A stretch of 64,000 bases of DNA from Chitinophagaceae bacterium (lineage in GTDB: Bacteria > Bacteroidota > Bacteroidia > Chitinophagales > Chitinophagaceae): positions 1-64,000 of the forward strand of contig CANJQU010000005.1 in assembly GCA_947476485.1 (NCBI GenBank), read 5' to 3'. The notes below the pieces were generated by a model, which ran no database searches, had not been told where the DNA came from, and worked only from the letters and a program-made list of their open reading frames with translations. The position numbers and the translations under genes were made by a program. Positions 45,051 to 53,430 of this stretch are shown here, one piece after another (position 1 is the stretch's first letter; each line of letters starts with the position of its first letter).

Positions 45051-45961
45051 ATCTAAGAAGACAACGAGAGCTAATAAAAGTGCAGATATTAGAAACGGAG
45101 AAAATAATCGCACAAATTGGCGGACACCCGATTATGACACACGCTTTCAGCCAAAAGATAAACGACTTAAAGGAAAAACTTAAGGCATTACCAGTCGATG
45201 GAAAAGAACCAAAAGTTGCGTTGTTTTTCTCCGGCGGGCCAGTATCAGGTTCATTAGGCATCGATGCCAGCTTCATTGGCAAGGTAATATTACCCTTTCA
45301 GAAAATGGTTAGCGCTGACCTCGCTCAGCGAGGTTATGGCAAAGTCGGAGCAAGGGGAAAAGTAAAAAATGCAGGTGATGCTAGACTTTTTTTGACCGCA
45401 TTACCTCGAGGTTCTTTTGGTATCGAATTATCAAAGCTGGAAAATGACAATCTGTTTGACGAGGCGCAGGTTTCAGATTCGCTTACGCATGTTGTCAGAC
45501 TGATAGAGTCAGCGGCGAAAAGCGATGAAGATTTTGCCGCTTCATTTAATGATATCTCACAAAGAACGATTAGTGGGCTTAGACAATTTTTGCAAATAGT
45601 ATCTGCTGATAAGGCCGGAGTTACAATTGAATCGGGCGCATTGAAGTCTTCACTGAACATAAACGAAGTATCTGTTGCGTACACGCGCGTTGCAAATACA
45701 ATAACTAAGCAAGCTAATGTTGAAATTTCGGGAATATTAAAAGGCATATTATTGGAGTCATGGCGTTTTGATTTCGTAGATGAGGTGGGCAACGCATTAA
45801 CTGGCGCTATTAGTGACGCACTAACAGAGGAAGAAGTTAGCGGAATGGCTGTTGCTTTTTTCAATCAGAGGTGCATTGCAAGCTTTCGCAAAACGGATGT
45901 TTACCTGCAAAATGGAAGAATAAAAGAAAGTTATTTACTGAAGAATATTCGCGCCATATAG
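45047..45961 (+). CDS. Uncharacterised partner of the DUF6932-like protein
   Basis: 304 residues, no signal peptide or membrane segment. The N-terminal 50 residues are helical and charged (QRELIKVQILETEKIIAQIG, INDLKEKLKAL), likely a coiled coil. A middle part has a recognisable pattern VALFFSGGPVSGSLGIDASF then GDARLFLTALPRGSFGIEL, and the C-terminal half is mixed alpha/beta. I recall similar proteins as hypothetical genes, some beside nucleotidyltransferase-like genes, but I know of no function. It is coupled to the upstream gene by an ATGA overlap, and hsdR starts seven bases after its stop. Confidence 0.65.
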   Translation: MNLRRQRELIKVQILETEKIIAQIGGHPIMTHAFSQKINDLKEKLKALPVDGKEPKVALFFSGGPVSGSLGIDASFIGKVILPFQKMVSADLAQRGYGKVGARGKVKNAGDARLFLTALPRGSFGIELSKLENDNLFDEAQVSDSLTHVVRLIESAAKSDEDFAASFNDISQRTISGLRQFLQIVSADKAGVTIESGALKSSLNINEVSVAYTRVANTITKQANVEISGILKGILLESWRFDFVDEVGNALTGAISDALTEEEVSGMAVAFFNQRCIASFRKTDVYLQNGRIKESYLLKNIRAI

Positions 45962-45968
45962 AGGGTTC

Positions 45969-48900
45969 ATGTCCAGGATAAATGAGAATCACATCGAAAC
46001 ACTCGCAATCGAAACCTTGCAGCAGCTTGGCTGGTCATACCTGCATGGGCTGTCTATAGCTCCGGGCGCAGAGTTTTCACAGCGGGAGTCTTTTGAGCAG
46101 GTTATCTTAAAAGGCCGCCTGCAGGCGGCCATAGCAAAGATTAATCCGCATATCCCGGCTCATGTTCAGGACCAGGCCGCTCAAAAAGTCATCAATATTT
46201 ATTCGCCGGTTCTGCTGTTCAACAACGAAACCTTTCACAACTACCTCGTAGAAACCGTCAAGATCCCTTACCAGTTAGATGGCTACGAGCGCAGCCACGA
46301 GGTCGCCCTCTTCGATTTCGAGAACCCGCAGAACAATGAGTTCCTCGTCGTCAATCAATATACCATCCACGAGAATAACAACAACAAACGCCCCGATGTA
46401 CTGCTGTTTGTCAACGGCATACCATTAGTGGTTATAGAGCTAAAGAATGCAGCCAGTGAAAATGCAACACTAAGCAAGGCCTACGAGCAGCTGCAAACCT
46501 ACAAGCAGGCCATACCATCACTCTTCACCTACAATGCCGTCTGCATCATTTCAGATGGCCACGAGTGCAAGGCCGGCAGCGTCTCCGCCGGCCTCACCCG
46601 CTACATGGCCTGGAAGACCGCTGATGGCAAAAAAGAAGCCTCCCGCTTCGCCCCCCAGATCGAGACCATGATCCGCGGCATGCTCAACCCCGCCACCCTC
46701 CTCGATCTCGTGCGCAACTTCATAGTCTTCGAAGAAACAAAAAAGACCGACCCCAAAACCGGCCTGATACAAATAGAAAAAGAAAAAAAACTCGCCGCCT
46801 ACCACCAATACTACGCCGTCAACAAAGCCGTTCAATCAACAATACGCGCTACCGGCTACACCTCACACAGCACCTCCCTCTCCCCCTTGGGAGAGGGCTG
46901 GGGTGAGGGAAAATACAACACCGGCAACACCTCCCTCTCCCCCTTGGGAGAGGGCCGGGGTGAGGGCCCTCACTATCGCGGCGGGTTCCAATACTCCGGC
47001 TTAGTAACCCAGGCCCGGGAACTAAGAAAAGATCAAACTAAAGCAGAAGAAATATTCTGGCAATTGGTCCGCAACCGGCAATATGATGGTCTCAAATTCA
47101 GAAGGCAACATCAGATTGGTTTATACATAACTGACTTCTACTGCGACGACATAAAATTAGTTATAGAGTTCGACGGAGGAGTCCATTCCGATCCCGAACA
47201 AGCGAAAATTGACAAAGTTCGCGATGAAAATCTTCGATCACTTGGTTTTCATATCGCCCGGTTCCAAAACGAAGAACTCCTCAACACCCCCGACCAGTTC
47301 TTCGAAAAACTTACAAAGAAAATCGGGGAGTGCGCAGCACTCCCAAAGCCCTCTCCCTTTGGGAGAGGGTTGGGTGAGGGTCTTTCTGGCGACCGCCGCG
47401 GTGGCGTAGTATGGCACACACAAGGCAGTGGCAAAAGCCTGAGCATGGTATTCTATGCAGGTAAGCTCATTACTTCGCCGCAGATGCAAAACCCTACCAT
47501 CCTCGTCATCACCGACCGCAACGACCTCGACGATCAGCTATTCGATACCTTCGCCGCATCCCGCCAGTTGCTGCGCCAGGAGCCCGTACAGGCGCGCGAT
47601 CGGTTGCACCTCAAAGAATTGCTCAGGGTAGCCAGCGGCGGCATCGTCTTCACCACCATTCAAAAATTCTCACCCGATGGCGCCCTCGCAGTCTACGATA
47701 TGCTGTCCGATCGCAGCAACATAGTAGTAATCGCAGATGAGGCCCACCGTACCCAGTATGGCTTTGAAGCCGTAACACGAAGCATTAAAGACAAAGACAC
47801 CAAAGAGGTCATAGGCGCGCGCATTGCCTACGGCTTTGCAAAATACCTCCGCGATGCCCTGCCTGCAGCCACTTACATCGGCTTCACTGGCACACCCATC
47901 GAAGGCACCGACGTAAATACTCCGCAGGTCTTCGGCAACTACGTAGACATCTACGACATATCGCAGGCCGTTGCAGATGGTGCCACCGTTAAGATATACT
48001 ATGAGAGCCGCCTCGCCAAAGTGAAAATAACAGAAGAAGGCAGGCGGTTGCTGGAAGAGCATGATGCCGAACTGGAAGCAGATGAAGAAGTAACTGATCG
48101 GCAACGCGCAAAAGCAAAATGGACAAAACTCGAGGCCATAATCGGCCTTCCGCAGCGGGTACAAAATCTTGCTGCCGATATAGTCGATCACTTCGAGCAG
48201 CGGCAAAAAGTGTTCGACGGCAAGGCAATGATCGTAGCCATCAGCCGCAGGGTTGCTGTCGATTTATACAATGCCATCATCGCTCTCCGCCCTGGCTGGC
48301 ATGATGATGACCTCGCTAAGGGCATGATCAAAGTAGTGATGACCGCCACCAGCGATGATGGTCCCGTTATTGCAAAGCACCACACCACCAAAACACAACG
48401 AAAGAATCTCGCATTGCGAATGAAAGACCAGTCCGATCCTCTGCGGTTGGTCATTGTTCGCGATATGTGGCTTACCGGCTTCGATGCCCCTTGTCTTAAT
48501 ACGCTGTACATCGATAAGCCCATGCGCGGCCACAACCTAATGCAGGCCATCGCTCGGGTCAACCGCGTTTTTGGAGACAAGCCCGGCGGCAACGTAGTCG
48601 ATTACCTCGGCATAGCGTCCGATCTTAAAGAGGCCCTGTCTTTTTATTCCGATGCAGGCGGCAAAGGCACGCCCACCGAAACACAGGCGCAGGCGGTCGC
48701 CCTCATGCTCGAAAAGTTTGAAGTAGTGCGGCAAATGTTCAACGAACAAAGCCGCACACAAGAAGACATATTGGTTGAGGAGCCGGAAGCCTACTACGAA
48801 GGCAGCCTTAAATTCAACTACCGCCGCTTCTTCCACGTAGAGCCGCGCGAAAAACTATCCATCATACTACAGGCCGAAGAACACATCCTCGGCTTGCAGG

Positions 48901-49718
48901 ATGGCAAGGAGCGCTTCATTCGCGAGGTCACACTACTTAGCCAGTCATTCGCACTCAGCGTCCCGCATGAGGACGCAATAAAAATACAGGATGATATCGC
49001 CTTCTTTCAGGCAGTGAAAGCACGGCTGGTAAAGTTTGAAGGCACAGGTGGCGGCCGTTCCGATGCCCAGATCGAATCCACCATAAAGCAGATAATCGAT
49101 AGTGCCGTTACCAGCGACGGCATAATAGATATTTTCGATGCCGCAGGTATCCAGAAGCCGGAACTATCCATATTGTCAGAAGAGTTTTTGATGGAAGTCA
49201 AAGACATGAAGCACAAAAACCTTGCTTTTGAGCTCCTCAAAAAAATACTCAATGACGAAATAAAGAACCGTGCAAGAACCAATATTGTACAAAGCCGCGC
49301 CCTGCTCGAAATGCTCGAAGCAGCGATCAAAAAATATCAGAACAACCTCATCACAACCGCCGAAGTCATCCAGCATCTGCTCGATCTCGCTAAAGCGGTA
49401 AAAGACGCTGACAAGCGCGGTATTGATCTAAACCTTACCATTGATGAGCTCGCATTTTATGATGCCCTCGAAGTAAACGACAGTGCAGTAAAAGTGCTGG
49501 GTGACGAACAGTTAAGATTTATAGCAAGAGAGATTGCAGAAAAAATAAGAAGCAACGCCACCATCGATTGGACCATCCGCGAAAGTGCCCGTGCCAAACT
49601 CATGGTCCTCGTCCGCCGCACCCTCACCAGGTACGGCTACCCACCCGACATGCAGCAAAAAGCCATCGATACCGTCCTCAAACAAGCCGAACTCCTCGCC
49701 GACTACTGGACAGAATAG
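45969..49718 (+). CDS. hsdR: Type I restriction endonuclease subunit with an in-frame DUF559 nuclease insert
   Basis: 1249 residues. The N-terminal HsdR nuclease has P142-D143 and E157-L-K159. The helicase motor has Walker A (HTQGSGKS, residues 483-490), DEAH at 590-593, FTGTPIEGTD and further SF2 motifs (RDMWLTGFDAP, QAIARVNRVF). Between them, about residues 300-471, lies an extra segment: two SLSPLGEG-type peptides, a complete DUF559 domain (about 345-450, with D389, E400, D402, H406) and a SPFGRGLGEG peptide. Without it the protein would be about 1,078 residues, normal for the family, and AVQSTIRATG would join GDRRGGVVWHTQGSGK. No frameshift is seen; whether the enzyme still works is open. 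Confidence 0.93.
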   Translation: MSRINENHIETLAIETLQQLGWSYLHGLSIAPGAEFSQRESFEQVILKGRLQAAIAKINPHIPAHVQDQAAQKVINIYSPVLLFNNETFHNYLVETVKIPYQLDGYERSHEVALFDFENPQNNEFLVVNQYTIHENNNNKRPDVLLFVNGIPLVVIELKNAASENATLSKAYEQLQTYKQAIPSLFTYNAVCIISDGHECKAGSVSAGLTRYMAWKTADGKKEASRFAPQIETMIRGMLNPATLLDLVRNFIVFEETKKTDPKTGLIQIEKEKKLAAYHQYYAVNKAVQSTIRATGYTSHSTSLSPLGEGWGEGKYNTGNTSLSPLGEGRGEGPHYRGGFQYSGLVTQARELRKDQTKAEEIFWQLVRNRQYDGLKFRRQHQIGLYITDFYCDDIKLVIEFDGGVHSDPEQAKIDKVRDENLRSLGFHIARFQNEELLNTPDQFFEKLTKKIGECAALPKPSPFGRGLGEGLSGDRRGGVVWHTQGSGKSLSMVFYAGKLITSPQMQNPTILVITDRNDLDDQLFDTFAASRQLLRQEPVQARDRLHLKELLRVASGGIVFTTIQKFSPDGALAVYDMLSDRSNIVVIADEAHRTQYGFEAVTRSIKDKDTKEVIGARIAYGFAKYLRDALPAATYIGFTGTPIEGTDVNTPQVFGNYVDIYDISQAVADGATVKIYYESRLAKVKITEEGRRLLEEHDAELEADEEVTDRQRAKAKWTKLEAIIGLPQRVQNLAADIVDHFEQRQKVFDGKAMIVAISRRVAVDLYNAIIALRPGWHDDDLAKGMIKVVMTATSDDGPVIAKHHTTKTQRKNLALRMKDQSDPLRLVIVRDMWLTGFDAPCLNTLYIDKPMRGHNLMQAIARVNRVFGDKPGGNVVDYLGIASDLKEALSFYSDAGGKGTPTETQAQAVALMLEKFEVVRQMFNEQSRTQEDILVEEPEAYYEGSLKFNYRRFFHVEPREKLSIILQAEEHILGLQDGKERFIREVTLLSQSFALSVPHEDAIKIQDDIAFFQAVKARLVKFEGTGGGRSDAQIESTIKQIIDSAVTSDGIIDIFDAAGIQKPELSILSEEFLMEVKDMKHKNLAFELLKKILNDEIKNRARTNIVQSRALLEMLEAAIKKYQNNLITTAEVIQHLLDLAKAVKDADKRGIDLNLTIDELAFYDALEVNDSAVKVLGDEQLRFIAREIAEKIRSNATIDWTIRESARAKLMVLVRRTLTRYGYPPDMQQKAIDTVLKQAELLADYWTE
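46871..46909 (+). repeat. GGAGAGGG-family palindrome, first copy inside hsdR
   Basis: CACCTCCCTCTCC then CCCTTGGGAGAGGG and CTGGGGTGAGGG. Translated in the hsdR frame as SLSPLGEGWGEG. It differs from the second copy, 57 bases on, by one base. Confidence 0.9.
46928..46966 (+). repeat. GGAGAGGG-family palindrome, second copy inside hsdR
   Basis: CACCTCCCTCTCC then CCCTTGGGAGAGGG and CCGGGGTGAGGG, encoding SLSPLGEGRGEG. Same frame as the first copy (offset 57 bases, 19 codons). Confidence 0.9.
47349..47380 (+). repeat. GGAGAGGG-family palindrome, third copy inside hsdR
   Basis: CCCTCTCCC-TTT-GGGAGAGGG followed by TTGGGTGAGGG, encoding PSPFGRGLGEG. It lies downstream of the DUF559 domain in the same orientation as the two upstream copies, but is two bases shorter and read in another frame relative to the repeat. 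Confidence 0.88.
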
Positions 49719-49720
49719 CC

Positions 49721-49751
49721 GGTGTGGCACATTTCCAGAATGTGCCACACC
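49721..49751. repeat. Palindrome directly after hsdR
   Basis: GGTGTGGCACATT (49721-49733) pairs perfectly with AATGTGCCACACC (49739-49751), loop TCCAG, two bases after the hsdR stop. It could end transcription, but no T-run follows; it resembles other dispersed palindromes. Confidence 0.75.
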
Positions 49752-50119
49752 TGTGCGCCAGCTGGAGTGATCACGACTCCCGGGCGTCCCACACCCGTGC
49801 GCACGCCAATCCCTCGCGAATAGGTGGCGCCCGCTACAGCCTGCACTGAGCTTGCCGAAGTGGGGCGCCGTAATATGGGGGATCCACATAATGCTACAAA
49901 GCGGTAGCCCCTAGCGGGGCAATAACATGTTTCCGCATCATAGTTTTTAACAAACCCACAATAGATTCTTCGTCTTGGAGCGTATTCATTTTCTACAGAC
50001 CTTTGTGCCGTAAAAGACCGTTTTTCTTCGCCCGCAAAACCTGAGCGAGGAGGCGGCGCTTCCCTGTTACTTTGCGATTTTTTTGGATTTCCAACTACCA
50101 ACTGAAAACTGACAATGGG
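49752..50119. other. Non-coding region after hsdR
   Basis: About 370 bases, no gene seen. It contains a CACTGAGCTTGCCGAAGTG palindrome at about 49843-49861, of the GAGCTTGTCGAAG family that also occurs near 41022, and GC-rich partial palindromes near 49780-49830. Confidence 0.5.
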
Positions 50120-51060
50120 GCATTTTGGGGTACGATTGGGGTACGATGAGAAATGTGAAATATCTATCATAATATCGACGAAATCAGCCACAGTAAAGGG
50201 TTACATAAAATGGCCAAAAATGAAATGTCCCAAACTACCCGTTTTTTTATTTTTCAGAAAATGGGACATTTCCGGTCTGTAAACGCTAAACACGCCCCCA
50301 ATTATTGTACTTCAGCCCAATCGGGCCGCATGTACTGCGGGGCCAAATAGTGTTCCCCCACAACCACAGAGTAGAGCTATCTTTTTTTCCGCGGAGCGAT
50401 TCAAAAAAAGTCGCCTTTTCTTTTGTTACTTTTCTTTTGGCGAAGCAAAAGAAAAGTAAGATAACGAGGGTCAGATAATGAAGGGCGCACCAGGGTATGG
50501 TGAAATGCCAGAGGATGCCCCGGCTGGGTAAAAGTGGGAAATGCAGAATATTTATAATAATATCGCCGAAATCAGCCACAGTAAAAGGTTTCAGCGAAAC
50601 ATCTAAAAAAATAAAGTGCCCCATTTCACTGCTTTTTATTTTCAAAATATGGGACATTGCCAAATGGTAGACTAAACACGCCCTCAATTTTTGTTCTGCA
50701 GCCCAATCGGGCCGCATGTACTGCGGGGCCAAATAGTGTTCCCCCACAACCACAGAGTAGAGCTATCTTTTTTTGCGCGGAGCGATTCAAAAAAAGTCGC
50801 CTTTTCTTTTGTTACTTTTCTTTTGGCGAAGCAAAAGAAAAGTAAGGTAACGAGGGTCAGATAATGAAGGGCGCACCAGGGTATGGTGAAATGCCGGAGG
50901 ATGCCCCGGCTGGGTAAAAGTGGGAAATGCGGAATATTTATAATAATATCGCCGAAATCAGCCGCAGCAAAGGATTGCAGCGAATCAACAGCAAAACAAA
51001 ATGCCCCATTACCCCACTTTTTTATTTATTAAAAATGGGACATTCACCCGGTGTACTACC
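50120..51060. repeat. Tandem array of a 386-bp repeat, about three copies
   Basis: The phrase AAATCAGCC with its neighbours recurs at 50181, 50569 and 50955 (388 and 386 bases apart), and CAGCCCAATCGGGCCGCATG at 50313 and 50699. The second and third units are nearly identical; the first is partial and diverged. Each full unit holds a perfect 14-base hairpin, TTACTTTTCTTTTG with its complement around GCGAAG (50426-50459, 50812-50845). Open frames here lie across repeat boundaries and lack coding character. Possible roles include non-coding RNA or an inactive element; none can be shown. Confidence 0.8.
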
Positions 51061-51145
51061 CACAACGGCTGCGGAAACACCGAAAACACCAGCAAAAAAA
51101 ATCGCCCCAAACCAGCGGTTTGAGGCGAAATAATTTATGTGATGT

Positions 51146-51195
51146 CATCCTGAGCATTCACGCCAGTGAAGGAGTGAAACTCGCGAAGGGCTGAT
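51146..51195. repeat. Dispersed palindromic repeat abutting the zinc-ribbon gene stop
   Basis: CATCCTGAGCA then TTCACGCC-AGTGAAGGAGTG and CGCGAAGGGCTGATC, ending directly before the TAG at 51196-51198. It shares the TTCACGCCAGTGAA core with the element at 39068-39125. Confidence 0.65.
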
Positions 51196-51954
51196 CTATT
51201 TAGCAGCGTTCAGTTTATCGTTCATATCGCTGTCCACAAGTATGCGGCCGCAATGTTCACAAACGATGATCTTTTTGTGCTGGCGTATTTCGCTCTGGCG
51301 CTGTGGAGGTATTACATTGAAGCAACCACCGCAGCTATCACGCACGATCGGCACTACAGCCAGGCCGTTGCGGTAGCTGGTGCGTATGCGGTCGTAAGCA
51401 GAGAGCAGGCGTGGGTCCACCTTTTCCTTAGCCTCATCCGATTTTGCAGAAAGCAGTTTTTCTTCCTTCTCGGTATCGGCAGTTATCTTTTCGAGTTCTT
51501 TGCGTTTGATCTTCAGCGCGCTCTCAACGTCAGCGATCTTCTCTTCGGTTTTGATGCGGGCATTCATGCGGTCCTTCTGCTCGTAAGTAGCGTCTTTCAC
51601 ATGCTTTTCGTTCAGCTTCACCTCGAGTTCCTGCATCTCCATTTCTTTGTTGATGGCTTCAAACTCACGGTTGTTCTTTACGTTGTCCTGCTGCTTCTCG
51701 TATTTCTTTATCAGGGCCTGCGCGTCTTTCTTGGCAGTGGTCTTGTTATCGATAAAGGTGTTGATACTGTTGATCTCCGCATCAATGTTGTTGATACGCG
51801 TCTGCAGGCCTTCGATCTCGTCTTCAAGATCTTTCACCTCCATCGGCAGTTCGCCCTTCATGGTCCGGATCTCGTCTATCTTAGAATCGATCTTCTGGAG
51901 CGCGAGGACAGCGGTCAGTTTTTCTTCAACCGAAAAGTCTTTTACAGTAGCCAT
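51196..51954 (-). CDS. Coiled-coil C4 zinc-ribbon protein
   Basis: 252 residues from the ATG at 51954. Residues 10-180 are a long, charged, mostly helical coiled coil (LEDEIEGLQTRINNIDAEIN and following). The C-terminal 60 residues hold a C4 zinc ribbon with CGGC and CEHC knuckles (zf-RING_7 type). Proteins with this plan are widespread and act on nucleic acids or as helper proteins, but no single role is established for them; in Bacteroidota they are regularly found beside Nif3-like genes, as here. Its ATG shares one base with the stop of the Nif3-like gene. Confidence 0.85.
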   Translation of the reverse strand: MATVKDFSVEEKLTAVLALQKIDSKIDEIRTMKGELPMEVKDLEDEIEGLQTRINNIDAEINSINTFIDNKTTAKKDAQALIKKYEKQQDNVKNNREFEAINKEMEMQELEVKLNEKHVKDATYEQKDRMNARIKTEEKIADVESALKIKRKELEKITADTEKEEKLLSAKSDEAKEKVDPRLLSAYDRIRTSYRNGLAVVPIVRDSCGGCFNVIPPQRQSEIRQHKKIIVCEHCGRILVDSDMNDKLNAAK

Positions 51955-53057
51955 TAGCAAAAATATTTTACAGGATTGGTATTTATATTTGATAAAAGGA
52001 TTGCAAATGTAGGGAATTTTTCGTTAAGAACAGCCCTAAATATTTCAGAGGTGAACTGTTCGCTCTCGTAATGGCCGATGTCAGCTATTATAATTTTCCC
52101 TTCTGCGTCGAAAAACTGGTGGTATTTGTAGTCGCCGGTGATGAAGATATCGGCCCCGGCACGCAGGGCATGCGGCAGCAAAAAGCTACCCGAGCCACCG
52201 CAAAATGCCACTTTCTCTATCATTTTGCCCCGCAAGGCGGTGTGACGTATGCAATCTGTCTTCATTTGTTGCTTCACAAAGGCCAGGAAGTCTAGCTCGG
52301 GCATAGGCGTGGGGAGCATGCCCACCATACCGGCCCCTATGTGCTGGTTGGCATTGCTGAGGGGGATGAGCTCGTAGGCTACCTCCTCGTATATATGGCT
52401 GGCAAACAGCGCCTTAAGTACCCTGCCCTCGCTGTGCTTCTCTACGAGCACCTCTATTTTCACCTCTTCTACCCGCTCCCGCTCGCCACCTGGGGCGCCT
52501 ATGGCGGGGTTGGTGCCCACGCCTGGCCGGAAGGTGCCGGTGCCGGGGGTGTTGAAGCTGCTCTCGGAGTAGTTGCCTACCTGGCCGGCGCCGGCGGCAA
52601 AGAGGGCGTCGCGCACCTTGTCGGCAATATCGATAGGGGCGTAAGTGTAGAGCTTGCTGAGTGTGCCTGGCTTGGGATCAAGGATGGCGGTGTTGACAAG
52701 GCCCAGCTTCTCGGCTATTTTGGCGTTCACGCCGCCGAGGAGCATATTGTCGAGGTTGGTGTGGGCGGCATAGATGGCGATGTCGTTCTTAATGGCCTTG
52801 TGCACGATGCGCTCCACATAGTTGCGCCCCACCAGCTTCTTTATACCCGAGAAGATGACAGGGTGGTGAGCCACCACCATGTTGCAGCCGCGCTGCAGGG
52901 CCTCATCGAGCAAGGCCTCAGTAACATCCAGCGAGATGAGCACGCCGGTTACTTCGGCATCGGGATTGCCTACCTGCAGGCCGGTGTTGTCGTAGCTTTC
53001 CTGGTAAACTGTTGGGGCCACGGCTTCTATGGCGGATATGATGTCTTTTACGAGCAT
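51954..53057 (-). CDS. Nif3-like dinuclear metal centre protein (YbgI family)
   Basis: 367 residues. The N-terminal half begins MLVKDIISAIEAVAPTVYQE with the motif SYDNTGLQVG; metal ligands are in VVAHHPVIF, AAHTNLD and, at the C-terminal end, ITGDYKYHQF and ADIGHYESEQF. An insert of about 130 residues, as in longer family members, splits the two halves. The family forms hexameric rings with a two-metal site; reported links to GTP cyclohydrolase or hydrolase activity are uncertain. It is translationally coupled to the zinc-ribbon gene after it. Confidence 0.92.
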   Translation of the reverse strand: MLVKDIISAIEAVAPTVYQESYDNTGLQVGNPDAEVTGVLISLDVTEALLDEALQRGCNMVVAHHPVIFSGIKKLVGRNYVERIVHKAIKNDIAIYAAHTNLDNMLLGGVNAKIAEKLGLVNTAILDPKPGTLSKLYTYAPIDIADKVRDALFAAGAGQVGNYSESSFNTPGTGTFRPGVGTNPAIGAPGGERERVEEVKIEVLVEKHSEGRVLKALFASHIYEEVAYELIPLSNANQHIGAGMVGMLPTPMPELDFLAFVKQQMKTDCIRHTALRGKMIEKVAFCGGSGSFLLPHALRAGADIFITGDYKYHQFFDAEGKIIIADIGHYESEQFTSEIFRAVLNEKFPTFAILLSNINTNPVKYFC

Positions 53058-53092
53058 ATGAAGGATGCGTTAGGAATTAACCGCAAAGTACG

Positions 53093-53100
53093 CAAAGTTA
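53093..53100 (-). promoter_or_regulatory. Candidate -7 promoter element for the Nif3-like gene
   Basis: Reads TAACTTTG on the minus strand, a full match to TAnnTTTG, 36 bases before the ATG at 53057. It sits in a CGCAAAGTACGCAAAGTTA phrase that is common in Bacteroidota, so the match could be repeat-driven. Confidence 0.35.
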
Positions 53101-53136
53101 GTGGCGAAGGAGGCGGAGCGGGGACTAATCCGTGTG

Positions 53137-53430
53137 CTACCAAACCGGATATTGATATGTATTGAAAAAACGGATCAATTCAATTTCCTTCTTCTGAGGT
53201 TTGTGCCTGTATATAAGTAAGATGCGCTTATTAACTATTGTTTTGCGGATATTAGCCCGCTTATTTGTTGTAACACCTAACCGTGGCTGAAGCGATAGTG
53301 ACAGTAGTTTGCGTTTAACGGCGGCAATAAAGTTTACGACCTCTTTTTCAGACCACTCTTTCTCCAGGTATTCTATGTTGTCCACATAAGTCTTTACAGC
53401 CAACGCTGACCATACTATCTTGTGAACCAT
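53137..53430 (-). CDS. RelE/ParE-type toxin
   Basis: 97 residues. The sequence fits the ParE/RelE fold: start VHKIVWSALAVKTYVDNIEYL, helices, then LSLQPRLGVTTNKRANIRKTIVNKRILLIYR, ending IELIRFFNTYQYP. Such toxins act on gyrase or on ribosome-bound mRNA; which one is not clear. It overlaps the antitoxin gene upstream by 16 bases, as in many type II toxin-antitoxin operons. Confidence 0.85.
   Translation of the reverse strand: MVHKIVWSALAVKTYVDNIEYLEKEWSEKEVVNFIAAVKRKLLSLSLQPRLGVTTNKRANIRKTIVNKRILLIYRHKPQKKEIELIRFFNTYQYPVW

Larger units (their letters stand above)
46871..47380 (+). mobile_element. Putative mobile DUF559 cassette inserted in frame in hsdR
   Basis: 510 bases (170 codons) bounded by GGAGAGGG palindromes: two tandem copies upstream (46871-46909, 46928-46966) and one downstream (47349-47380). 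Between them is a full DUF559 domain (PD-(D/E)xK, Vsr-like fold). It has no start codon of its own in frame, so it depends on hsdR translation. The length is a multiple of three and no stop occurs. Related repeats occur elsewhere in the window without DUF559. No transposase or clear target-site duplication was seen, so the mobility is inferred. Confidence 0.6.

Noticed and set aside
50286-50753. 155-codon minus-strand frame (with LFFCFAKRKVTKEK)
   Set aside because: It runs across a border between tandem 386-bp units and its peptide comes from the common CTTTTCTTTTG hairpin; no domain or conserved start.
51253-51957. 234-codon plus-strand frame
   Set aside because: Antisense shadow of the coiled-coil zinc-ribbon gene.
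52341-53165. 274-codon plus-strand frame
   Set aside because: Antisense shadow of the Nif3-like gene; Gly/Ala/Val-rich composition without motifs.
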